Positions 9,261-15,528 of a stretch of 64,000 nucleotides of DNA are shown here, piece after piece. A program made the translations under genes and the position numbers. The stretch's first letter is position 1; each line of letters begins with the position of its first letter. Below the pieces are notes generated by a model. The model did no database searches, had not been told where the DNA came from, and saw nothing but the letters and a program-made list of their open reading frames with translations. The stretch is from Treponema peruense (lineage in GTDB: Bacteria; Spirochaetota; Spirochaetia; Treponematales; Treponemataceae): NCBI RefSeq assembly GCF_016117655.1, contig NZ_CP064936.1:2294001-2358000 (forward strand), given 5' to 3'.

Positions 9261-9752
9261 ATGCATGTAATTCATGATATTGGACCTGTATGGAACACCG
9301 AAAGCAGAATTCTTTTTTTGGGAACTATGCCCTCGCCTGCTTCAAGGCTGGCTGGGTTTTACTACATACACCCTCGCAACAGATTCTGGCCGGTAATGGA
9401 AAAAATATTCGGCGTTACGCTGCCTTCTGTAAACGAACGGCGAGCTTTTCTTTTGCAGAATAATATTGCACTTTGGGATGTTCTGTGCGGATGCGATATT
9501 GACGGTGCGCAGGATTCTTCAATTAAAAACGCGGTGCCAAATAATTTTACGCAGATACTTAACGAATCAAAAATAAGCCGCATCTTTTGTACTGGAAAAA
9601 CCGCACTTTTACTTTACGAAAAACTTTGTGCAAAAAATTATTCTGTCCCGTACGAAGGTCTTCCTTCCACAAGTCCGGCAAATGCTTCGTGGACTCTGGA
9701 AAAACTTTGCGAAGAATACAGAAAGAAAATATTTGCAGACGCATTCCATTAA
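9261..9752 (+). CDS. DNA-deoxyinosine glycosylase (UDG superfamily)
   Basis: A 163-residue protein with the uracil-DNA-glycosylase fold: ILFLGTMPSPAS near residue 18-29 (motif 1), the FYYIHPRNRFWPVM block, NNIALWDVLCGC, and the C-terminal LPSTSPANA (motif 2). This combination is typical of the family that removes hypoxanthine (deaminated adenine) from DNA. Size fits the family. It is divergent from the transsulfuration operon. No clear ribosome site is seen before the ATG. Confidence 0.88.
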   Translation: MHVIHDIGPVWNTESRILFLGTMPSPASRLAGFYYIHPRNRFWPVMEKIFGVTLPSVNERRAFLLQNNIALWDVLCGCDIDGAQDSSIKNAVPNNFTQILNESKISRIFCTGKTALLLYEKLCAKNYSVPYEGLPSTSPANASWTLEKLCEEYRKKIFADAFH

Positions 9753-9833
9753 TAAAGCTGGAAAGAATCTTTGGAATACATTACGAACTTTTGCGAAAAT
9801 ACGGTAAAGGTTGGAATATATTCCTAACTTTTC

Positions 9834-9862
9834 TTGACAACTGTAAAACTTCGGAATATAAC
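9834..9862 (+). promoter_or_regulatory. Sigma70-type promoter pointing into the accessory island
   Basis: TTGACA (9834-9839), a 17-base spacer and TATAAC (9857-9862). No plus-strand gene begins within 500 bases. The transcript would run antisense through the broken YqiA-like gene and reach the first peptide gene at 10411. It could be the promoter of the peptide locus or an orphan left by rearrangement. Confidence 0.45.
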
Positions 9863-9930
9863 TCTTTCTCTGTGAATTTTAAAATATCTGAATTGCGACT
9901 TATTATTTTGCAACCGATATTTTTATTCAA

Positions 9931-10392
9931 TTATTGTGTGTTTTTATAATTTTGCAGAAGTTTTTGAAAGTCTGCAATGCTTTTATTCAATTCCTTGTCT
10001 GACCCATCATCAAAAGGAATATACTGGGCAAGCCGGCAATGTTCACTCAATAAATGAAAATAGTCAAAACCTTTTTGGATATAAAATTTAAGAATTTCTT
10101 TTGATAAAGAGTGATGTCCGCCTTCCACTAAAAATGATTTTTGCATTCCGAGATTTGTTGCATGATAAAAATTATCAAAATCATCTTTATAAGAAAAAAG
10201 TTCATCGTGATTTCCAAATATTCCAAAACAACATTCCCGTACTTCGCCGTCAACTTCAAAAAGCATTTTTTCTTCCTGCTTCCATTGTTCTATAATATTT
10301 GTAGGAATATCTGAATTCAGCTTTGGTATTTCAAGACTTGGTTTTAAGCACGGATTTATTACAATACGCGCAGCTGAATCTGTAATTCCAAG
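9931..10392 (-). pseudogene. YqiA/YcfP-like alpha/beta hydrolase, N-terminal half missing
   Basis: The minus-strand frame is open for 153 codons but has no start codon near its upstream end, where a stop (10393-10395) abuts. It reads ARIVINPCLKPSLEIPKL, then CFGIFGNHDELFSY and FLVEGGHHSLSKEI. These match the second half of YqiA/YcfP-type esterases: the NP strand, the acidic residue in the D-E loop, and the catalytic His. The first half with the nucleophile serine is gone. The break lies 18 bases from the first peptide gene, so the gene was probably cut when the peptide locus arrived. Confidence 0.7.
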
Positions 10393-10410
10393 TTAATCGG
10401 AAGTAAAACT

Positions 10411-10581
10411 ATGGCTTATACAAAACCACAGGTAATCGCTCAGAACGCTTCTACAGGAAGCTACGCTACAGGATGCCCGGCAGGCATCGGTGGAAGGGTG
10501 CACAGTGTCATCATTGCGAATGATATATGTAATTTTTTCACAAATGAAAGCCAATTTTTTAAATTTTATGCTATAGCATAA
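10411..10581 (+). CDS. Putative RiPP precursor peptide 1 (variant or broken copy)
   Basis: A 56-codon frame starting MAYTKPQVIAQNASTGSYA, then TGCPAGIGGRVHSV and a tail with one more Cys (Cys40). The first 25 codons are nearly identical at DNA level to the second precursor (three differences in about 76 bases from 10408), then similarity stops abruptly after codons for CPA. A plausible ribosome site (GGAAG) precedes the ATG. Either this is a second substrate with a different core, or the core was replaced by unrelated DNA and the copy is dead; the hydrophobic, Phe-rich tail favours the latter. Confidence 0.5.
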   Translation: MAYTKPQVIAQNASTGSYATGCPAGIGGRVHSVIIANDICNFFTNESQFFKFYAIA

Positions 10582-10657
10582 AATTACATTGACAAATGTA
10601 ATTTAGGAAACTTTTACCGCTAACGCTAAAAAGTTTCCTACTCTTACGTTGTAAGAG
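10564..10657 (+). other. Four consecutive hairpins upstream of precursor 2
   Basis: Within 94 bases lie: a perfect 20-base palindrome TTTTATGCTATAGCATAAAA (10564-10583); arms AAATTACATT / AATGTAATTT (10581-10604); arms AGGAAACTTTT / AAAAGTTTCCT (10605-10639); and CTCTTAC gtt GTAAGAG (10641-10657). They end 16 bases before the GGAGG of precursor 2. They could form a structured 5' leader, a terminator for precursor 1, or a small mobile repeat. Confidence 0.6.
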
Positions 10658-10683
10658 AGCTATTTTATAAAATGGAGGAAACT

Positions 10684-10803
10684 ATGGCTTACACAAAACC
10701 ACAGGTAATCGCTCAGAACGCTTCTACAGGAAGTTACGCTGCAGGATGCCCGGCAGACAACAGAGGTTGGCCTTCCTGCCTTAATTGTGAACGAACACAA
10801 TAG
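10684..10803 (+). CDS. Putative RiPP precursor peptide 2
   Basis: A 39-residue peptide: leader MAYTKPQVIAQNASTGSYA, then AG and the likely core CPADNRGWPSCLNCERTQ with Cys at 22, 32 and 35. It has a strong ribosome site (TGGAGGAAACT before ATG). The gene sits 96 bases ahead of a radical SAM/SPASM protein that carries a leader-recognition domain, the usual arrangement for a ribosomally made, enzymatically modified peptide. The cysteines suggest a thioether or carbon crosslink product, but that is inference. The stop codon lies in a 9-bp hairpin (10793-10812). It is shorter than typical gene-calling limits and easily missed. Confidence 0.75.
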   Translation: MAYTKPQVIAQNASTGSYAAGCPADNRGWPSCLNCERTQ

Positions 10804-10843
10804 ATTGTGTTCACATTTCTAAGCGAGAGCTTTAAATCTTGTT

Positions 10844-10876
10844 ACACAGAGGTCTTCGGACTTCTGTGTTTTTTTT
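10844..10876 (+). terminator. Rho-independent terminator/attenuator between peptide and maturase genes
   Basis: Stem ACACAGAGGTC / GACTTCTGTGT closed by a TTCG tetraloop and followed by eight T. It lies between precursor 2 and the radical SAM gene. Partial read-through would give much peptide and little enzyme, a common stoichiometry in RiPP operons. Confidence 0.85.
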
Positions 10877-10899
10877 CAGAATAAAAGGAATAATTAATC

Positions 10900-12363
10900 A
10901 TGCTTTACAGACAAAAAAAAGACACATACATTCGTAACTACGACGGCGTGGGCTACATTACTTCGACAGGAATTTTTAACGACAGAATTGTAAACCAGAG
11001 CGGAACAATTTTTTTATGCGCATTAAGCCGCACGCCTCAAACACTTGACGAACTCACAGATAAGATTTTACCACAATTCACAGGTGTTGACCGAGAAACA
11101 ATAAAAAGCGACGCACAAGAATTTTACGAAACATTAATCCAGGACGGATTTATTATCAAAGGAGAAACAGAAGAAGAACTTAATGCCAAAGACATTGGCT
11201 TTACATATAATTCAATTTTACCAAAAACAGCACGTGAAGATTTTACACCGACAATTCAGCGTGCAGACAGCGACACTCAGGAGTTTTTGGAAAAGCATTT
11301 TAAAGACAAACCACACTTGACATCGTTCCAAATTGAACTGACTTCAAAATGCAACGAACGCTGCGTTCACTGCTACATTCCGCATAAGTTCAAATTGAAT
11401 AACATTACGGACGAGCTTTATTATTCAACACTTGAGCAGCTTAGTAAAATGGGAGTTTTGTCTGTAACACTTTCCGGTGGAGAGCCGATGTGCCATCCTC
11501 ATTTTAAAGAATACTTACGCGCTGCAAAAAAATACGACTTTTATGTAAACATTCTTTCAAACCTAACTTTGCTTGATGACGAAACAATTCAGATTATGAA
11601 AGAAAGCAATGTTTCATCAGTTCAGGTTTCGCTTTATTCAATGATTCCGGAACATCATGATACAATTACAACTTTGCCTGGCAGTTTTGAGAAAACAAAA
11701 AATGCAATTTTAAAATTAATCGAAAACGATATTCCGCTTCATGTAAGTTGTCCAACAATGAAAGGAAACAAAGATGATTTTAAAGATGTTTTGGCTTGGT
11801 GCACTGAACACAAAATCCGCGCCCAAACTGACTACATTATGATGGCACAGTACAACCACGAAACAGAAAATCTTGCAAACAGACTTTCTGTAGAAGAAGC
11901 AGGCAAAGTAATCGAAACTATTGTACTTGGCGATGAAGATTATCAAAAATCAATTCTTGAATCAGAATTTGAAGAACGTTGTAATCAGGCTCAGTTTAAT
12001 CCGGAACGCCGTTTGTGCGGAGTTGGTATTTCTTCTTGTTGTATGGTAAGCAACGGAAATGTTTATCCATGTGCCGGATGGCAGGAAATGGTTTTGGGAA
12101 ACTTAAACGAAGACAATTTGCAGAACATTTGGGACAATTCAGAAAAAATAAAATGGCTTCGCGGTTTAAAAATGAAAGACCTTGGAAACGGTGAATGCTG
12201 CAAATGCGACAAAGCAGCCTTTTGCGCTCCGTGCATGGTTCGAAATGCCAACGAAAGTCCTACAGGAAATCCTCTGGAAATCAACAGACATTTTTGTGCA
12301 GTTGCCGCAAAAAACAAGCAGATTGTATTGGACTGGAGAAATGCAAAATTAAAAGAGGTGTGA
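10900..12363 (+). CDS. Radical SAM/SPASM peptide maturase with N-terminal RRE
   Basis: A 487-residue enzyme in three parts. Residues 1-95 look like a PqqD-type RiPP recognition element (NQSGTIFLCAL, TLDELTDKILPQF, LIQDGFII), which binds the leader peptide. The radical SAM core follows, with the 4Fe-4S motif C151-x3-C155-x2-C158 in TSKCNERCVHCYIP and the SAM-binding TLSGGEPM. The C-terminal SPASM domain (about 370-470) has many Cys (CGVGISSCC, NVYPCAGWQE, CCKCDKAAFCAPCM) for auxiliary clusters. The likely substrate is the peptide encoded just upstream. The exact crosslink cannot be predicted. No transporter or protease gene is adjacent. The stop is followed closely by the hydrolase-like frame. 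Confidence 0.92.
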   Translation: MLYRQKKDTYIRNYDGVGYITSTGIFNDRIVNQSGTIFLCALSRTPQTLDELTDKILPQFTGVDRETIKSDAQEFYETLIQDGFIIKGETEEELNAKDIGFTYNSILPKTAREDFTPTIQRADSDTQEFLEKHFKDKPHLTSFQIELTSKCNERCVHCYIPHKFKLNNITDELYYSTLEQLSKMGVLSVTLSGGEPMCHPHFKEYLRAAKKYDFYVNILSNLTLLDDETIQIMKESNVSSVQVSLYSMIPEHHDTITTLPGSFEKTKNAILKLIENDIPLHVSCPTMKGNKDDFKDVLAWCTEHKIRAQTDYIMMAQYNHETENLANRLSVEEAGKVIETIVLGDEDYQKSILESEFEERCNQAQFNPERRLCGVGISSCCMVSNGNVYPCAGWQEMVLGNLNEDNLQNIWDNSEKIKWLRGLKMKDLGNGECCKCDKAAFCAPCMVRNANESPTGNPLEINRHFCAVAAKNKQIVLDWRNAKLKEV

Positions 12364-12373
12364 AAATAAAGAT

Positions 12374-13228
12374 TTGACAGATTTTCATGTTCACTTTGGA
12401 CAATATAATAACGAATATTTTTATCCGCAACGCGTTGTTGACGATTTGGCAAAACGTAAAATTACAGAAGCCTGGATTTCGTCAACAACGTCGTGCATTT
12501 ATTGTCGCGAACAGCATCCGGAATTACAAAACCAGCCGAATGCAAAACAAATTGTAGATGCCGTAAATGAAGAATTTAATATTGCAATTAATCATGCAAA
12601 ACTTTATGGAATAAAAATTCACCCGCTTTACTGGCTTGTTCCCGAGTTTGAAAAATCCGGTGTATATTTTGAAAAATATTTCAGTAAGATCCTGAATCAA
12701 GTTCAGGATGACGGCTTATTGAATCATTCCGAATTTATTTCGGAATCTGTTTTCTATGAAGGTTTTAAAATACATCCTCGTGCGCAAAACTGGGATTTTT
12801 CAGATGACGCAACATTTGAACTTACAGAACGAGTTTTCTCTTTTGCAGAAAAAAATAAGCTTCGAATTTTAATTCACACGGGTAATGACTCTGTTGACTG
12901 TCCACGCAAGTTTGAGCCATTCATTGCAAAATATTCAAAATGCATTGTTCAACTTGCGCACATAAAAAAAATTGACGAAGCAATTTACATGCTTAATAAT
13001 TATTCAAATGTAGTTTTTGATACAGCGTTTTCGAATCAAGAGAATATTTTAAAAATACAGAACAAAGGTTTTGCAAATCGCCTTGTTTACGGGAGCGATT
13101 TTCCGATTAAGGACCACACAAATCTAAAAGGTGAAGTAATAATTCCAAATGGAGTCAAAGAAATTCACCGCAATGCTTTTTTGAATTGTCAAAATATTAA
13201 AACATTTTTGTTCCCGGAAGTGTTGTAA
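12374..13228 (+). CDS. Amidohydrolase-like protein, chimeric and possibly damaged
   Basis: A TIM-barrel metal-dependent hydrolase: DFHVHFG at the start (metal-binding HxH), GFKIHPRAQNW, ILIHTGND, CIVQLAHIKK and LVYGSDFPI (last Asp). Three oddities are visible. The only in-frame start is TTG with poor spacing. A 21-codon palindromic insertion (12686-12748) adds HSEFISES-type residues in frame. The last 31 residues (EVIIPNGVKEIHRNAFLNC and on) look like a BspA-type leucine-rich repeat, not the end of an amidohydrolase. It follows the radical SAM gene by 10 bases and may belong to that locus, for example in peptide tailoring, but activity is doubtful. Confidence 0.7.
   Translation: MTDFHVHFGQYNNEYFYPQRVVDDLAKRKITEAWISSTTSCIYCREQHPELQNQPNAKQIVDAVNEEFNIAINHAKLYGIKIHPLYWLVPEFEKSGVYFEKYFSKILNQVQDDGLLNHSEFISESVFYEGFKIHPRAQNWDFSDDATFELTERVFSFAEKNKLRILIHTGNDSVDCPRKFEPFIAKYSKCIVQLAHIKKIDEAIYMLNNYSNVVFDTAFSNQENILKIQNKGFANRLVYGSDFPIKDHTNLKGEVIIPNGVKEIHRNAFLNCQNIKTFLFPEVL
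12686..12748 (+). repeat. In-frame palindromic repeat inserted in a coding region
   Basis: 63 bases holding two perfect hairpins, TCCTGAA tcaag TTCAGGA (12690-12708) and ATTCCGAA tttat TTCGGAAT (12726-12746). It adds 21 residues without shifting the frame, in the manner of Rickettsia palindromic elements. The encoded NHSEFISES is a signature I know from such repeats in other genomes. Confidence 0.65.
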
Positions 13229-13301
13229 AAATAGATTGAAAAACTTTATCAGTTTGTATAAACATTTTCAATGAAAACAATGTTTTGCAGAAGAATTTAT
13301 A

Positions 13302-13395
13302 AAAAAGGTGTAAAAATCCTTTACAGACTATTGTTTTATTTATCATACGAGTATACAATACAAAGGAAAAATATAAAAAGGTGTAAAAATCCTTT
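13302..13395 (+). repeat. Perfect 21-bp direct repeats ahead of the ATPase gene
   Basis: AAAAAGGTGTAAAAATCCTTT-type sequence occurs at 13302-13322 and 13375-13395, 73 bases apart, each able to form a small hairpin (AAAGG/CCTTT). The second ends 12 bases before the ATPase start codon. It may be a regulatory repeat or duplication scar. Confidence 0.6.
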
Positions 13396-13407
13396 GTAAG
13401 AGGTTTT

Positions 13408-14658
13408 ATGGAAATTAACCGCAACCGCTACCTTAACACGCTTTTGCGAAAGAGAAACAATGGTCTTATAAAAATTATTACCGGGATTCGCCGATGTGGA
13501 AAATCATATTTGCTTGGAACAATTTTTAAAAATGCTCTTATTGATGAAGGTATACCAGAAAATCATATTCTGCACATGTCGCTTGATTCCTTTGAAAATG
13601 AAAAAAATTTAAATCCAAAAGAATTTTATACATGGGCTACAGAAAAAATAACAGATAACAAAACATACTATTTTCTTTTGGATGAAATTCAACTTATGGA
13701 CAGATTCGAATCTGTTCTGAACGGTCTTAATGAAAAACCCAATGTTGAAGTTTATGTAACCGGAAGCAATGCAAAATTTCTTTCCAAAGATATTGCAACA
13801 GAGTTTGCAGGTCGAGGAGATGAAATTCACATGTACCCATTGAGTTTTTCAGAATTCAAATCTGTTTATAATGGGGACAACCAACACGCACTGCAGGAAT
13901 ATATGTTATGGGGTGGCATTCCGCTTGTTGTGCTGGCTGCAGAAGAAGATAAAGCAAAATTATTAAAAACACTTTTTGAAGAAACTTACATTCGTGATAT
14001 TATCCTCAAACATAAAATTAGAAATCAAAGGGAGCTGGAAGACCTGCTGAATATTTTATCTTCTTCAATCGGTTCACTTACAAATCCCGAAAAACTTATG
14101 AATACTTTCCGAACTGTAAAAAAATCAAAAATTACTGCTAATACAATTGCAAAGTATATTGAATATTGTGAAGATTCTTTTCTTATTGAATCTGCAAAAC
14201 GCTATGATATAAAAGGAAAAGCGTATATAGAAACTCCTCAGAAATATTATTTTAGTGATTTAGGACTCCGCAACGTACGTCTTGGATTCAGACAAAATGA
14301 ACCAACGCACATAATGGAAAATATTATTTACAATGAATTAAAAATCAGAGGATTTGGAGTAGATATCGGAGTTGTTCCTGTTATAGAAAAAAATGAAAAA
14401 GCAATGTCAGTTAAAAAACAGTTGGAAATAGATTTTATCTGTACGATGGGAATGAAAAAATATTATATTCAGTCTGCTTATTCATTACCGGATTCAACAA
14501 AAAGAGAACAGGAAATAAGACCATTTATAAAGTCAGGAGATTCATTTAAAAAGATAGTAATTACAAATGATATTACACCTCCTGTATACGACGATAATGG
14601 AATACTTACAATTAATTTTCTTGACTTTTTAAACAATGAATCTATTTTGGAAACATAA
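13408..14658 (+). CDS. AAA ATPase with DUF4143 C-terminal domain
   Basis: A 416-residue protein. Walker A is GIRRCGKSYLL (about 26-36), Walker B YYFLLDEIQ (about 87-95), then VTGSNAKFLS and the arginine region TEFAGRGDEIHMYPLSFSEF typical of AAA_14 ATPases; the DUF4143 domain fills about 200-400. Such proteins are abundant, often multicopy and horizontally moved in gut bacteria. Their role is unknown and some may be tied to toxin or defence functions. It has a weak ribosome site (AGAGGTTTT). A C-terminal fragment of a related copy lies at 14867. Confidence 0.85.
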   Translation: MEINRNRYLNTLLRKRNNGLIKIITGIRRCGKSYLLGTIFKNALIDEGIPENHILHMSLDSFENEKNLNPKEFYTWATEKITDNKTYYFLLDEIQLMDRFESVLNGLNEKPNVEVYVTGSNAKFLSKDIATEFAGRGDEIHMYPLSFSEFKSVYNGDNQHALQEYMLWGGIPLVVLAAEEDKAKLLKTLFEETYIRDIILKHKIRNQRELEDLLNILSSSIGSLTNPEKLMNTFRTVKKSKITANTIAKYIEYCEDSFLIESAKRYDIKGKAYIETPQKYYFSDLGLRNVRLGFRQNEPTHIMENIIYNELKIRGFGVDIGVVPVIEKNEKAMSVKKQLEIDFICTMGMKKYYIQSAYSLPDSTKREQEIRPFIKSGDSFKKIVITNDITPPVYDDNGILTINFLDFLNNESILET

Positions 14659-14691
14659 TCATGTAAGGAACAGTGTTTTACAGGATAACTT

Positions 14692-14883
14692 ATGACAACT
14701 ATTACAGTAGAAAACGGGCAGTCAATTCAGGCTGCAATTAATGTTTCCCATAACGGCGATGTAATTTTTGTCAAAAGCGGAACTTACAATGAACAGCTTG
14801 TTCTGAACAAACAAATTGCAATAAAAGGTAAAAGTTCAAAAGACAAACCTGTAATCTGTTTGCAAAGTGAAAGTTCAAATTGA
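14692..14883 (+). pseudogene. N-terminal fragment of a right-handed beta-helix protein
   Basis: A 63-codon frame whose first 52 residues (ITVENGQSIQAAIN, GDVIFVKSGTYNEQLVLN, QIAIKGKS) match the first turns of pectin-lyase-fold proteins such as pectinesterases and NosD-like repeats. It then runs out of frame into a DUF4143 fragment. It has an AGGATAACTT site before ATG, so it could still be translated, but a complete fold is impossible at this length. Confidence 0.65.
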
Positions 14884-15091
14884 TTTTGTTACAATAGCAA
14901 ATGGAATTAAAAAATATTACCAGGTCGCATACACTGCCATGGATGATTCAACTTTGCATCGCGAACTTAAACCTTTGCAGATGATTAATAACAATTACGA
15001 AAAAATTCTTTTGACTATGGATTACGATATTGTTCCAAACCACGACGGAATAAAACAAATCAACGTGTTGGACTGGCTGCTGGAAGAATAA
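14867..15091 (+). pseudogene. C-terminal fragment of a second DUF4143 ATPase
   Basis: The frame reads QIDFVTIANGIKKYYQVAY, STLHRELKPLQMI and IKQINVLDWLLEE, which parallels the last 75 residues of the intact ATPase at 13408-14658 (LEIDFICTMGMKKYYIQSAY ... LTINFLDFL) and is even closer to the general DUF4143 ending. The ATPase part is missing. It is joined to the beta-helix fragment, so this is a deletion or recombination scar. Confidence 0.7.
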
Positions 15092-15092
15092 A

Positions 15093-15144
15093 AAAACTCC
15101 AGTCAGTAACTGAAGTTTTTTCTTTTTAGCTGGGGCAGGACTTG
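15093..15144 (-). repeat. Duplicated tRNA-fMet 3' end with its terminator
   Basis: On the minus strand the segment repeats the last 16 bases of tRNA-fMet (AAGTCCTGCCCCAGCT) and the downstream terminator hairpin (AAACTTCAGT / ACTGGAGTTT plus T run). The intact copy is at 15291-15345, about 200 bases away. The upstream tRNA part is absent. Such partial tRNA duplications are typical of integration sites. Confidence 0.7.
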
Positions 15145-15260
15145 CCTTCCGCTCGCAGACATCGTGTCTGCTCCCTACAGGCCGGTTCCGTTCACTGACG
15201 CACACATCCTGTGTGCTTTTCCTCCCGCTTGGTCGGCGTTCACTACACTTCAAGTCCTGC
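15135..15260. mobile_element. 126-bp non-coding element with 10-bp terminal inverted repeats
   Basis: Ends are GCAGGACTTG and its exact reverse complement CAAGTCCTGC. Inside are two hairpins, GCAGACatcgtGTCTGC and GCACACatcctGTGTGC, in otherwise GC-rich DNA unlike the surroundings. No coding. The left end coincides with the duplicated tRNA T-arm. It resembles a MITE-like or REP-like repeat, though the match of the inverted repeat to the tRNA sequence may mean an inverted duplication. Confidence 0.55.
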
Positions 15261-15290
15261 AGATAAAACAGATTTATTCTTTAAAAAAAG

Positions 15291-15320
15291 AAAAACTCCA
15301 GTTTTTTTACTGAAGCTTTC
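15291..15320 (-). terminator. Terminator of tRNA-fMet
   Basis: Minus-strand hairpin GCTTCAGT, seven A, ACTGGAGTTTTT directly behind the tRNA 3' end. Confidence 0.75.
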
Positions 15321-15327
15321 TCTTTTT

Positions 15328-15400
15328 TAGCTGGGGCAGGACTTGAACCTGCGGCCTCCGGGTTATGAGCCCGACGAGCTGCCAACTGCTCTACCCAGCG
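15328..15400 (-). tRNA. Initiator tRNA-fMet (anticodon CAU)
   Basis: The minus strand folds as a tRNA: acceptor CGCTGGG, D arm GAGC...GCTC, anticodon arm GGG CTCATAA CCC, T arm GCAGG TTCAAGT CCTGC. The three G-C pairs below the anticodon loop (GGG/CCC) and an unpaired first base (C1 against U72) mark the initiator form. CCA is not encoded. It has its own promoter and terminator. Confidence 0.95.
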
Positions 15401-15417
15401 TCGTAATATGTTCATTT

Positions 15418-15446
15418 AATATACTTCTTTTTTGTAAAGGTGTCAA
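15418..15446 (-). promoter_or_regulatory. Promoter of tRNA-fMet
   Basis: Minus strand TTGACA (15441-15446), exactly 17 bases, TATATT (15418-15423), 18 bases before the tRNA 5' end. Confidence 0.85.
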
Positions 15447-15528
15447 TTACTTTGGGGCTGTTTTTAAAGAAATTTTTATTTTTTTTCAAAGATAAAAAAA
15501 ACATGAATGCATGCCGATAATTTAAGTG

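Noticed and set aside
9753-9949. Plus-strand continuation of an open frame behind the deoxyinosine glycosylase
   Set aside because: No ribosome site or family motif; the AT-rich region instead contains a promoter-like sequence.
14948-15253. 101-codon minus-strand open frame
   Set aside because: It spans the inverted-repeat element and the DUF4143 fragment of the other strand.
15135-15260. Second tRNA gene
   Set aside because: Only the T arm and acceptor end are repeated; there is no D arm or anticodon arm.
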